In this document: one piece after another, positions 46,806 to 55,270 of the stretch | How the letters are laid out: each line of letters begins with the position of its first letter | Numbering within the stretch: position 1 is the stretch's first letter | DNA from: Klebsiella pneumoniae | GTDB lineage: Bacteria; Pseudomonadota; Gammaproteobacteria; Ga0077536 | NCBI GenBank assembly: GCA_945862315.1 | Contig: CAMAXW010000012.1 | Span: 1-64,000, forward strand | DNA length: 64,000 bases | Reading direction: 5' to 3' | Notes under the pieces: generated by a model | The model's database searches: none | Told to the model about the DNA's origin: nothing | Seen by the model: the letters and a program-made list of their open reading frames with translations, nothing else | Position numbers and translations under genes: made by a program

Positions 46806-48602
46806 ATGACGACAGGTAACAAAATTTCGGGCTATCTCACCCGCGACCGTCAGGCAGCATGGCACCATTCGCTGTTTGGCAATGCCGCACCCCCACAGGG
46901 CGAAGTGTGTGCGGAATTACTCATCGCGGGGCGTGGGCGGCGCCATCTCACCCGCACCGGGCTCATTTGTGGGCTGGTGGGCACGGTGCGGCCGTTCTTC
47001 GACTTGGTAGACACCCAAGGCCGCGCGTGGTTGAGCGCCCCGGTAGCTTCGTTAAACGTTTTGCGAGGGCCTTTCGCACTCGCCATCATCGATGCCGAAC
47101 GCGGCGAAGTGTTGCTGGCCGTTGACCGCTTCGCCACGGAAAACCTGTTTTATGTGGCAACTGCTGACGGCATTGCGTTTGCCAGTCGCGCTGCAGACTT
47201 GGCGGATCACCCGCAGGTGCAGCGCCGTTTTAAGCTGCAAAGCCTGTACAACAGTGTGTATTTTCATTGCCTGCCGGGTCCCGATGCAGGCTACGTCGGG
47301 ATGGCCCGCTTGCTCCCCGGCCATTACCTCCGTTGGCACAACGGGCAATGGGACACCGCGGCATTCTGGGCACCGACGTTCCTCAGCGCTAACGAGAGCG
47401 AGGCGCCCGCACTGGCCACCGCCTTGCGCAGTGCCCTACAAGCCGGTGTGGTGCGCAGTCTGCCGGAGGATGCGCCGGCCTGCTTTTTGAGCGGCGGACT
47501 AGATAGCTCCACCGTGGCCGGCTACTGCGGTCAAGCGCGCCCCCGCGACACCGTCGCCTATACCATCGGCTTTGAGGCCGAGGGCTACGATGAAATGGCC
47601 TATGCGCAGGCCGCTGCCCAGCATTTTGGGCTGCGGCACGAGCGCTATTACGTCACCCCAGCGGACGTAATAAGCGCCCTGCCCACCATTGTTGGCCAAT
47701 TCGATGCACCTTTTGGCAATGCGTCGGCCATCCCCACCTATTACTGCGCCAAGCTCGCCGCCTCACGCGGGCATAGCACCATTCTCGCTGGCGACGGCGG
47801 CGATGAACTGTTTGGCGGCAATGAGCGTTACGCCAAGCAGCTCGTTTTTGAGCGCTACCAGCACCTGCCAGGATTGCTCCGCTGGGGTCTAATGGAACCG
47901 CTGGCGCGCGGTTTGCCCGATTTTTTGCGGCGTGGATTAATAGGCAAAACGGCCAGTTATATCCGCCAGGCGGCGACCCCTTTGCCGGATCGCCTCATGA
48001 CCTACAACCTGCTCAACTTCATCACGCCAGACTCCTTTCTTGCCCCCGATGTGCTGGGGCAATGTGACCAACACGAACCCCTGCAGCGGCTGCGCGACCT
48101 ATACCAGGCGCCGGCGGGCACGAGCACCCTCAACCGTCTGCTCAAGCTGGATTGGCTGATCACCCTGGCCGACAGCGATTTGCCGAAAGTCTCCCGCATG
48201 TGCACGCTGGCCGGGATTGAGGTGGCGTTCCCGATGCTGGATGAAGAAGTTGTGACTATCGCCAACCGGCTGCGCCCAGAATGGAAATTAGGGGCCAACG
48301 AACTACGGCCGTTTTATCGCAGTACCTTCGCCAATTTTTTGCCTAGCGGCACGTTGAACAAATCTAAACAGGGGTTTGGCTTGCCGTTTGGCGTGTGGCT
48401 GCACCAACAGCCCGGGTTGCAGGCGTTTGCGCAGGAACAGCTGGAATATTTAGAAAATATGGGCCTGATACAACCTGCGTTCCGGGCGAATTTTTTCACC
48501 CAACGGCTGTCCGAGCATCCGGCTTTTTTTGGCACGCTGGCTTGGGTGCTGATGTCGCTGGCCCTGTGGCTGCGTCAGGCCCGCGTGACGCTGGTGCCTT
48601 AA
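46806..48602 (+). CDS. Asparagine synthase family protein lacking the glutaminase cysteine
   Basis: The 598-aa protein has a complete synthetase half: PP-loop FLSGGLDSSTVAGYC (SGGLDSS at 229-235), YTIGFEAEGYDEMAYA, LAGDGGDELFGGNERY and SKQGFGLPFGVWL. The N-terminal half keeps a degenerate class II glutaminase fold (FALAIIDAERGEVLLAVDRFATENLFYV), but the start is MTTGNKISG and no Cys follows the initiator Met, so glutamine hydrolysis is not expected. Exosortase-A loci usually carry an amidotransferase beginning MCG. This copy may use ammonia or another amine. It converges with the glycosyltransferase gene. Confidence 0.85.
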   Translation: MTTGNKISGYLTRDRQAAWHHSLFGNAAPPQGEVCAELLIAGRGRRHLTRTGLICGLVGTVRPFFDLVDTQGRAWLSAPVASLNVLRGPFALAIIDAERGEVLLAVDRFATENLFYVATADGIAFASRAADLADHPQVQRRFKLQSLYNSVYFHCLPGPDAGYVGMARLLPGHYLRWHNGQWDTAAFWAPTFLSANESEAPALATALRSALQAGVVRSLPEDAPACFLSGGLDSSTVAGYCGQARPRDTVAYTIGFEAEGYDEMAYAQAAAQHFGLRHERYYVTPADVISALPTIVGQFDAPFGNASAIPTYYCAKLAASRGHSTILAGDGGDELFGGNERYAKQLVFERYQHLPGLLRWGLMEPLARGLPDFLRRGLIGKTASYIRQAATPLPDRLMTYNLLNFITPDSFLAPDVLGQCDQHEPLQRLRDLYQAPAGTSTLNRLLKLDWLITLADSDLPKVSRMCTLAGIEVAFPMLDEEVVTIANRLRPEWKLGANELRPFYRSTFANFLPSGTLNKSKQGFGLPFGVWLHQQPGLQAFAQEQLEYLENMGLIQPAFRANFFTQRLSEHPAFFGTLAWVLMSLALWLRQARVTLVP

Positions 48603-48627
48603 GCTAGGCACCGCGACGGGGCGCAGA

Positions 48628-49896
48628 TCAGGCGCTGACGGTTTTTTTGATGTCGTCGAGTAAGCCGATTAGGGAGTGGGTTCTAGCCAGACGAGAGGCG
48701 CGGGCCACGGCCTGCGGCTGCGGCAGACTCGCCCGCCCCGCCCGCACCTCGGCCAGAAAATTGGGCAGCAAAGCCGTAATCGCCGCAGCATCCTCTAAGG
48801 CCGCGATAGCGTTAAGGCCCGCTTGGCGCAGCGCGTGCGCCGTGTCGCCGCGCGGATCGGTCAGGCCGAGAATTGGCCGGCCGGCCCGCAAATATTCATA
48901 GAGTTTGGCTGGGATTTGGTCGTTGCAGCCAGCATCCTGCAAAATCAACAGCGCATCGGCCGCCAACATCTCGCCCAGCGCCTCGCGATAAGGCAGCGCT
49001 GCACCGAGCTCAATGAAATCCTCTACTTGGTAGCGGGCCGCTAAAGCACGCAGATTCGCGTCGTGGGCGGAGGCCCGAAACTTCAAACGCAGCATCGCCG
49101 GCGTTACCAATGCCTGCGCCTTTAAGGTGGCCAAGGCGATGAAAAGCTGCGTTGGATCACGCTCGGCGGGGTAGACAATGCCACTGTGCAAAATGACTAT
49201 CGGCGCATCGGGACGGGCAACGGGTGCTGGCGCCACCGCGCCCCGAAAGCTTTCTTCGTCATAGCCATTTTCGATCAAAGCCATCCGGGCCGCGGCGGCC
49301 GGGTAACGCTCGCCGTAGGTCTTGAGCGCGCCTGGCGTGGTAAACACCACACGGGCCGCGCTATGGGCCACGCGATCTTCAATGCGTTGGAAATGCCGCC
49401 ATTGCCGAGGATCGGCGGGATAGCCTTCTTGCACCATGGGGTCACGGAAATCGGCAACCCAAGGCAGGCCGCTGCGCCGTTGGAGTTCGGCTCCGATAAC
49501 ATGCGCCGTGGCGATAGGGTAGGTGGACCAAATGGCCTCCGGGCGATAGCGGCGAATAAGTTGCAGGCCGTCGTAAACGGCCGCGAACCGCCAGGTAGCC
49601 CACCGGTCGGGCAATGCCAGCGCGCCCCAGTAGCGCCCGCGCAGCGCCAAATGGCGGGCGGTATCGAGGGCGAAAGAACGCTTGACCAGCACCTCGGCCG
49701 GCACGTCGGCCATTAAATCCGAGCTGGTTCGGGCATACGCCCAAGGACTGGCCGTGAGCACGATCGGCTGCCAACCCAACGCAGTGAGATGTTGCACGAA
49801 GCGCAGGGTGCGCTGAATCCCACTAGACCCCGCCAAGGGTGGAAAATGATAGGCCACCATCAATATTTTTCGGCGTGGTGAGTCCTCGGCACTCAT
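48628..49896 (-). CDS. Glycosyltransferase family 4-type protein
   Basis: The 422-aa protein has a GT-B fold: KILMVAYHFPPLAGSSGIQRTLRFVQHLTALGW at the start, WVADFRDPM in the N-terminal domain, and a C-terminal nucleotide-sugar domain with HSGIVYPAERDPTQLF, DALLILQDAGCNDQIPAKLYEYLRAGRPILGLTDP (the conserved donor-binding segment, E present). It overlaps hydrolase 1 by 4 nt and belongs to the exosortase-associated minus-strand operon ACP-hydrolase 2-hydrolase 1-GT. The sugar is unknown. Confidence 0.85.
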   Translation of the reverse strand: MSAEDSPRRKILMVAYHFPPLAGSSGIQRTLRFVQHLTALGWQPIVLTASPWAYARTSSDLMADVPAEVLVKRSFALDTARHLALRGRYWGALALPDRWATWRFAAVYDGLQLIRRYRPEAIWSTYPIATAHVIGAELQRRSGLPWVADFRDPMVQEGYPADPRQWRHFQRIEDRVAHSAARVVFTTPGALKTYGERYPAAAARMALIENGYDEESFRGAVAPAPVARPDAPIVILHSGIVYPAERDPTQLFIALATLKAQALVTPAMLRLKFRASAHDANLRALAARYQVEDFIELGAALPYREALGEMLAADALLILQDAGCNDQIPAKLYEYLRAGRPILGLTDPRGDTAHALRQAGLNAIAALEDAAAITALLPNFLAEVRAGRASLPQPQAVARASRLARTHSLIGLLDDIKKTVSA

Positions 49897-50756
49897 GAGA
49901 ATTGGCCCAACCAGCGCACCGTCGCTTGCGCAACCCAGCCCCGCCACTCGGCGCTGGAGCAGGTGTGGTCGGCCAGTGGCAAGTCCACGCGCTGTACACC
50001 GGGCGCGGCGAGCGCCGCCCGCCATCGGGGATCAGCGGCCGTGTGATCGATAAACTCTTGGGCCACAAGATCCCGTCCGCTCAGCACTAGCAACACTTGC
50101 CCGCCCCCTTTTTTCAGTCCCTGCGCCATGCGGGCGGGATAAGTTTCGTCAGAATTTTTGCCACCCCCGGAACGCCCGGCAATAATGGTCGTCAATTTAT
50201 GCGCAAGCTCGCGCACCATCGCACCAATATCCGCCTGTCCACTCACTAATTTGCGCCAAAATTCGCGCTCGAAAAGACGCTGCCCGTAATAGTGCCTAAC
50301 CTGCGCGCGGGCGAGACCCGTGACAGTGCGCACCCAGGGATTCAATAAACACACCCCAACGATGCGCTCATCGCCATCGGGCTGTAGATACAGCAACGCC
50401 GCCGATGCGCCATCACACAGGCCCCACAGCACCACCCGCCGTACTTGCGGACATTGGCCTAGCAGTTGGGCTAACGCGCGTTGAATATCGGGCGCGGTGT
50501 CTTCGAAGGTCGCCGGTTCGCCCTCGGCATCCCCCATCCCGCGGTAGTCAAAGCGCAACACCGGGAACCCGGCCACCGCCAAGTCTCTCGCGAGCAGGAC
50601 AAATTGCCGATGGCTACCCACCCGGTACTGGGGTCCACCCACCACCACCACGACCCCCAAATCGCCGCTCGGCGATGGCGCCTCCGGCGTCGTCAGGACG
50701 CCGACCAAGCGGGCGCCTGGTTCACCAAAAACGAGCGCCGTTTCGGCGTATCTCAC
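49893..50756 (-). CDS. Exosortase A system-associated hydrolase 1
   Basis: The 287-aa alpha/beta-hydrolase fold protein belongs to the type found next to XrtA genes. It starts at a GTG (50756) overlapping hydrolase 2. VVVVVGGPQYRVGSHRQFVLLARDLAVAGFPVLRFDYRGMGDAEGE is the typical N-terminal core, and the nucleophile elbow reads WGLCDGAS with Cys114 in place of Ser. Possible acid and base are in LSGRDLVA and ADHTCSS. It may act as a thioesterase or acyltransferase on the ACP-bound product of the module. The product is not known. Confidence 0.85.
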   Translation of the reverse strand: MRYAETALVFGEPGARLVGVLTTPEAPSPSGDLGVVVVVGGPQYRVGSHRQFVLLARDLAVAGFPVLRFDYRGMGDAEGEPATFEDTAPDIQRALAQLLGQCPQVRRVVLWGLCDGASAALLYLQPDGDERIVGVCLLNPWVRTVTGLARAQVRHYYGQRLFEREFWRKLVSGQADIGAMVRELAHKLTTIIAGRSGGGKNSDETYPARMAQGLKKGGGQVLLVLSGRDLVAQEFIDHTAADPRWRAALAAPGVQRVDLPLADHTCSSAEWRGWVAQATVRWLGQFS

Positions 50757-51592
50757 AGGTCTACCGCCGGCAGGTTTTCCAGCAGTTGCGTCGAGTGCTG
50801 AAGCAGTTCTGGCACTTCCACGATTTCCACCACCTGCCAAAATGCCGAGCCCAACACCGGCCGCGCAGCCACCGCCCAGCCCGCCGCGCGCCACGCGCTG
50901 ATGGCCGCTTGCGCCGCCGGTGATAAGTCGTGGGCTTGGCTGCCCGAGAGTTCCAGCCAAGCCAGTTGACCCACGCTGGCGGGGGCTACCAAGGCGCGGG
51001 CTTCGATGGCCAGCGCCAGCGCCGATGACCATTCGTAACCGGCAATCTCAACACTTTGCCCAGTCTCCCAGTGCATCCGCCATTGGCGCGTGCTGGCTCC
51101 CCCCGACTCGGCCGCGAACAAATTGCCTGCGACCTTTAGCCGCAAAAGCTGTTGTAGTAGAAGTTTGCCCGAGGTCACGGGGTGCCAAAACAGCAACTGC
51201 CGCAGCAACGCCTCTTGTTGGGCCATCGCGCAGGCCAGCAGCGCGCCGGCCCGGGCACCCCATAGCACAGGGCGATGACCCGTTCGTGCCTTCAGCCAGT
51301 GCGCCGCCCGCAGCGCGTCAGCTAGCCACACCGCCCACGTGGCGTCAGCAAACTCGCCCTCGCTGTCACCGCAGCCAAAGCTATCCTGCTGCAACACAAA
51401 CCATCCCGCATTCGCCCACGCGCGAGCCTGCAGCGCGGCCATCCGGCGACCTTTGTTCATTTCTTCGCCGAAGGGTGCCAAGTACATCACCGCGCCGCGC
51501 ACGGTGGTGTTGGCGGGCGGGCAATACAGCAGCGAAAACAGCTTTCCTGCCGTTCCCGGCGCGAAAAACGCCTCTAATTCCGGGGTAGACAT
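50753..51592 (-). CDS. Exosortase A system-associated hydrolase 2 (no Ser nucleophile)
   Basis: The 279-aa alpha/beta-hydrolase fold protein has MYLAPFGEEMNKGRRMAALQARAWANAGWFVLQQDSFGCGDSEGEF, as in the family. At the elbow it reads WGARAGALL, so Arg114 stands where hydrolase 1 has Cys114. A classical hydrolase mechanism is thus unlikely; it may be a binding or partner subunit for hydrolase 1. It starts 8 nt after the ACP stop and overlaps hydrolase 1 by 4 nt. Confidence 0.82.
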   Translation of the reverse strand: MSTPELEAFFAPGTAGKLFSLLYCPPANTTVRGAVMYLAPFGEEMNKGRRMAALQARAWANAGWFVLQQDSFGCGDSEGEFADATWAVWLADALRAAHWLKARTGHRPVLWGARAGALLACAMAQQEALLRQLLFWHPVTSGKLLLQQLLRLKVAGNLFAAESGGASTRQWRMHWETGQSVEIAGYEWSSALALAIEARALVAPASVGQLAWLELSGSQAHDLSPAAQAAISAWRAAGWAVAARPVLGSAFWQVVEIVEVPELLQHSTQLLENLPAVDL

Positions 51593-51599
51593 GGGTCCA

Positions 51600-51851
51600 T
51601 CAAGCCGCCAGCTTAGCCTCAATGAAATGGGTGAGCGTCGCCAGTGACGCGAACACCGCACCATCAATTTCGTCGTCTTCAATAGTCACGCCAAAGCGCT
51701 CTTCCACGAGCGTCAAAACCGCCACGACAGCCATCGAATCCAGTTCGGGGATTGCCCCGAGCAACGGGGAGTTGGCGTTCAATTCAGCGGCGCGAGCGCC
51801 TAACTGGAGGACTTCGTCGAGTATGCCTAAAACTGCTTTACCTATGTCCAC
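51600..51851 (-). CDS. Acyl carrier protein, exosortase-associated
   Basis: The 83-aa four-helix carrier protein has the phosphopantetheine site in PELDSMAVVAVL (Ser39; DSM instead of the common DSL) and acidic helices (EERFGVTIEDDEID). It would need a 4'-phosphopantetheinyl transferase encoded elsewhere. It heads the minus-strand operon with both hydrolases; the acyl-CoA ligase that could load it is divergent at 52.4 kb. Confidence 0.9.
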   Translation of the reverse strand: MDIGKAVLGILDEVLQLGARAAELNANSPLLGAIPELDSMAVVAVLTLVEERFGVTIEDDEIDGAVFASLATLTHFIEAKLAA

Positions 51852-51869
51852 CGAGTCTCCTTCTATCCA

Positions 51870-51895
51870 TTTGGGCCATCAATTTGGGCCATCAA
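51870..51895 (+). repeat. 13-bp perfect tandem duplication
   Basis: TTTGGGCCATCAA occurs twice head to tail (51870-51882, 51883-51895), followed by a partial third unit (TTTAGG). It lies 18 nt upstream of the ACP start, in the leader of the ACP-hydrolase operon. Confidence 0.8.
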
Positions 51896-52080
51896 TTTAG
51901 GCACTCACCACGGCCCTTAGGGTCTACATTGCCACGAGGCCTCCGCGACCCGCACCGTGCGGGTTGACGGTGTGCGAGAACGTGCCGACGGTCGCACCAA
52001 AACCGCTGTGGCGTCAACCTTAGGCCGGCGTCTCGGGCCTTAAAGTCGCTTTTAGTCCGGTGCCAAAAGCCGGCGCGCCG

Positions 52081-52108
52081 GCCGAGCCCGTCGTGGCTTG
52101 GGCTCGGC
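52081..52108. other. Perfect 9-bp inverted repeat
   Basis: GCCGAGCCC (52081-52089) and GGGCTCGGC (52100-52108) form a stable stem with a 10-nt loop in the divergent region. There is no T-tract on either strand, so an operator or mRNA leader structure is more likely than a terminator. Confidence 0.6.
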
Positions 52109-52278
52109 AAAATAAGGCGGGGCGATTTTTGACGCCGGACAATGGCTGTACGCCAGCTCGGAAACATCACCGCCGCGGCCGCTGGTGACCGTCGTGGGCT
52201 TCGATCTCAAGCAGCTCATGGCTCTAGCGTTGGCGGCTCGCGACTTTACGGGCAAACTGTGGCGTGGGCTGTAAAATT

Positions 52279-52292
52279 GGCCTACACCCGGC
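52279..52292 (+). promoter_or_regulatory. Possible sigma-54 promoter of the ligase-decarboxylase operon
   Basis: TGGC and GGCA with GG-N10-GC spacing fit a -24/-12 layout, but the -12 half lacks the usual TTGC. In GC-rich DNA this pattern is common by chance. Confidence 0.2.
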
Positions 52293-52356
52293 AGCGAGGC
52301 GCCGTCCCCAACCCCTAATTGATCTGTTAACAGCCACCGAGCCGTACACCATAGCG

Positions 52357-53961
52357 ATGACCACTGCCATCCTCCTGCAAGATTTAATCACGGCGTCCGC
52401 CGCGCGCGACCCCACGCAGACCGCCGTCATTTACGGCCCGCAGTCGCTCGATTACGCCAGCCTCGCGCAGCGTGTCAGTGAGTTCGCCAACGGCGTCTTG
52501 GCGCTGGGACTGGGGCGCACCGCACGCATCGCTATCTATCTCGAAAAGCGTTTGGAAACGGTCATTGCCAGCTTTGGCGCGACCGCTGCGGGCGGCGTCT
52601 TTGTGCCGGTTAATGCGCTGCTGAAGCCCGAACAAGTGGGCTATCTGCTGCGTGATTGCAATGTCAGCCTCTTGGTGACATCCGCAGAACGCCTCGCCCT
52701 GCTGCAACCCACGCTGGCCTCGTGCCCGGACTTACGACAGGTGGTGGTCGTCGGCGAAGGCACACCGGCAGAGGACACCAGCACCCTCATGACTTGGCAG
52801 CAACTACTCAGCGCCCCGCCGCGCTCGGCGCCGCGTCTCATCGATGTGGACATGGCGGCGATCCTGTATACCTCGGGCAGCACGGGGCAGCCTAAAGGTG
52901 TGGTGTTGTCGCATCGTAATCTGGTGACAGGTGCGAAGAGCGTCGCCAGCTATCTCGCAAACCACGCTGAGGACACCCTGCTGGCGGCCCTGCCGTTGTC
53001 TTTTGACGCGGGCTTTAGCCAACTCACCACCGCCTTTACGGCCGGCGCGCGCGTCGTGCTCATCAATTACCTGTTGCCGCGCGACGTCCTCAACGCCATT
53101 GAGCGCGAACGTGTGACGGGGCTGACCGCGGTGCCGCCCTTATACATCCAGCTAGCGCAGCTGAAATGGTCACCCGATATCACGACCCACCTGCGCTACT
53201 TTGCCAACACTGGCGGGCGTCTGCCCCGCGACACCCTGGAAACGCTACGTCGTCATCTGCCCCGCTCTAAACCGTTTCTGATGTACGGTCTGACGGAAGC
53301 CTTTCGCTCCACGTTCCTGCCCCCAGAAGAAATCGATCGCCGCCCTGATTCCATCGGCAAAGCCATTCCTAACGCCGAAATCCTCGTGCTGCGCGACGAT
53401 GGTTCGCCCTGCCAACCTGATGAAATTGGGGAACTGGTGCATCGTGGTGCCTTGGTGGCGCTGGGTTACTGGAATGATCCCGAAAAAACTGCCGAGCGTT
53501 ATAAACCGTTGCCGTTGGGCGTGGGCGGCCGTGAAAGCGGTTTGGTGTTGCCAGAGCTAGCGGTGTTTTCGGGTGATAACGTGCGCGCCGATGCCGAGGG
53601 CTTTCTCTATTTCGTAGGCCGCCGCGATGAGATGATCAAAACCTCCGGGTATCGCGTGAGTCCCACCGAAATCGAGGAAATTTTGTACAGCACCCCCGGC
53701 GTGAACGAGGTCGCGGCGTTTGGTGTGGACCACCCACGTTTAGGCCAAGCCATCGTGGTCGTCGCCACCCCCAAAAGTGGCGTCACACTCACCCCAGCCG
53801 ATTTACTGGCCGCCACTCGCCAGCATCTGCCCGCCTATATGGTGCCGAGCAAAATAGAAATCCGCACTGGCACGCTGCCGCGCAACCCCAACGGCAAGAT
53901 CGATCGCAAAGCGCTCTCCAGTGAATTTACCGACCTTTTTCGAGGCCCAGACCCGCGATGA
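52357..53961 (+). CDS. Exosortase A system-associated acyl-CoA ligase (AMP-forming)
   Basis: The 534-aa ANL-superfamily enzyme has A3 ILYTSGSTGQPKGVVLSHRN, A5 MYGLTEAF, A7/A8 FSGDNVRADAEGFLYFVGRRDEMIKTSGYRVSPTEIE and the C-terminal lysine in NPNGKIDRKAL, so it should adenylate a carboxylic acid and pass it to CoA or a carrier protein. The divergent ACP gene is the obvious acceptor. It overlaps the PLP decarboxylase by 4 nt. The acid is unknown. A longer in-frame start is rejected because the conserved sequence begins at MTTAILLQDL. Confidence 0.88.
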   Translation: MTTAILLQDLITASAARDPTQTAVIYGPQSLDYASLAQRVSEFANGVLALGLGRTARIAIYLEKRLETVIASFGATAAGGVFVPVNALLKPEQVGYLLRDCNVSLLVTSAERLALLQPTLASCPDLRQVVVVGEGTPAEDTSTLMTWQQLLSAPPRSAPRLIDVDMAAILYTSGSTGQPKGVVLSHRNLVTGAKSVASYLANHAEDTLLAALPLSFDAGFSQLTTAFTAGARVVLINYLLPRDVLNAIERERVTGLTAVPPLYIQLAQLKWSPDITTHLRYFANTGGRLPRDTLETLRRHLPRSKPFLMYGLTEAFRSTFLPPEEIDRRPDSIGKAIPNAEILVLRDDGSPCQPDEIGELVHRGALVALGYWNDPEKTAERYKPLPLGVGGRESGLVLPELAVFSGDNVRADAEGFLYFVGRRDEMIKTSGYRVSPTEIEEILYSTPGVNEVAAFGVDHPRLGQAIVVVATPKSGVTLTPADLLAATRQHLPAYMVPSKIEIRTGTLPRNPNGKIDRKALSSEFTDLFRGPDPR

Positions 53962-55202
53962 TCGACAAACCCCAACACGCCGCGATGCGCCAGTTCGCCA
54001 TTATTGACGGTAATCTGCAGGTGGCCGGGATCCCGCTGCCCCAACTGGCCGCGCGGATTGGCCGCACGCCGTTTTATGCTTACGACCGGGGGCTGTTAAC
54101 CCAGCGCATCGCGCAATTACGCGCCATCCTGCCGAGCTCGGTAAAACTGCACTACGCCATCAAGGCTAACCCCATGCCGGCCGTGGTGTGCCATCTGGCA
54201 AAGCTGGTAGATGGTTTGGACGTCGCCTCCGGCGAGGAACTCACCATGGCCTTGAATACCGGTGTGGCAGCGCAGGAAATTAGTTTCGCCGGCCCCGGCA
54301 AACAGCGCGCCGAATTGCGCCAGGCGCTCGCCGCTGGGGTGCTCATCAATGTCGAAAGCCTGCGCGAAATACGCGAACTAGCCCCGCTGAGTGCCGAATT
54401 AGGCCTCCCAGCACGGGTGGCGGTGCGGGTGAATCCTAGTTTTGAACTCAAGCTCTCTGGCATGAAGATGGGCGGCGGACCCAAGCAGTTCGGCATCGAT
54501 GCCGAGTGCGTGCCGGACGCGCTAGCAGAAATTGGCCAGCTGGGCTTGGCCTTCGAGGGCTTCCATATTTTTAGCGGGTCGCAAAATTTACGCCCGGAGG
54601 CAATTTGCGATGCGCAAAACAAAGCGCTGGATCTCGCTGCCGAATTGGCGGCTTTTGCACCTAGCCCCGTGCGGATGCTCAATCTGGGCGGGGGCTTTGG
54701 CATCCCCTATTTCCCGGGCGACCAAGCCCTAGATTTGGCCCCCATCGGGGCTAATCTGCAGGCTCTGGCCCGCGTTGCCGAAGCGCGTTTGCCGCAGGCC
54801 GAACTCACCCTCGAACTGGGTCGCTATCTGGTGGGAGAAGCGGGCATTTATGTGTGCCGGGTGGTAGATATTAAAGTCTCGCGCGGGCAAACCTTTATCG
54901 TGGTCGACGGTGGCTTGCACCACCATCTGGCGGCGTCGGGCAATTTCGGCCAAGTCATCCGCAAAAACTATCCGGTGATCATCGGTAACCGGGCCGACAA
55001 AACCGGGCCGCTGGCCAGCGTGGTCGGACCTTTGTGCACCCCCCTAGACCTGTTGGCAGACAACCTGCCGCTGGGCCATGCGCAACCCGGCGATTTAGTC
55101 GTGGTGTTTCAGTCTGGAGCCTACGGGCCATCCGCCAGTCCACAGCGCTTTTTAAGCCATCCCGAATGCGCTGAAGTGCTGGTTGGGGTGGAGCGTTCAT
55201 GA
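53958..55202 (+). CDS. Exosortase A system-associated pyridoxal-dependent decarboxylase
   Basis: The 414-aa fold-type III PLP enzyme (TIGR03099-like) has the Schiff-base Lys69 in LHYAIKANP, DVASGEELTMAL, ISFAGPGKQ, FHIFSGSQ, LNLGGGFGIPY (phosphate loop), ELGRYLVGEAG and the partner-site GPLCTPLDLL. It is related to diaminopimelate and ornithine decarboxylases, but the substrate in XrtA systems is not established. Translational coupling to the acyl ligase suggests that amine and acyl parts are made for one product. Confidence 0.88.
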   Translation: MIDKPQHAAMRQFAIIDGNLQVAGIPLPQLAARIGRTPFYAYDRGLLTQRIAQLRAILPSSVKLHYAIKANPMPAVVCHLAKLVDGLDVASGEELTMALNTGVAAQEISFAGPGKQRAELRQALAAGVLINVESLREIRELAPLSAELGLPARVAVRVNPSFELKLSGMKMGGGPKQFGIDAECVPDALAEIGQLGLAFEGFHIFSGSQNLRPEAICDAQNKALDLAAELAAFAPSPVRMLNLGGGFGIPYFPGDQALDLAPIGANLQALARVAEARLPQAELTLELGRYLVGEAGIYVCRVVDIKVSRGQTFIVVDGGLHHHLAASGNFGQVIRKNYPVIIGNRADKTGPLASVVGPLCTPLDLLADNLPLGHAQPGDLVVVFQSGAYGPSASPQRFLSHPECAEVLVGVERS

Positions 55203-55270
55203 GCAACGCTTCCCGGGCGTGCGCCGCACTAGACACGGCGCACGTCGCGCCATCGGGGCACGCCGAGGAT

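Larger units (their letters stand above)
51852..52356. other. 505-nt divergent control region of the XrtA small-molecule module
   Basis: No gene is seen. It separates the ACP-hydrolase operon (-) from the ligase-decarboxylase operon (+). It contains a 13-bp tandem repeat (51870-51895), a perfect 9-bp hairpin (52081-52108) and a GG-N10-GC pattern (52279-52292) that could be a weak sigma-54 -24/-12 element 64 nt upstream of the ligase ATG. PrsR-type regulators of XrtA systems use sigma-54, but the match here is poor. Confidence 0.5.

Noticed and set aside
46806-48602. Lasso-peptide cyclase (McjC-like) interpretation
   Set aside because: Cyclases also lack the glutaminase Cys, but no B-type protease or short precursor ORF is adjacent, and the XrtA context favours an exopolysaccharide role.
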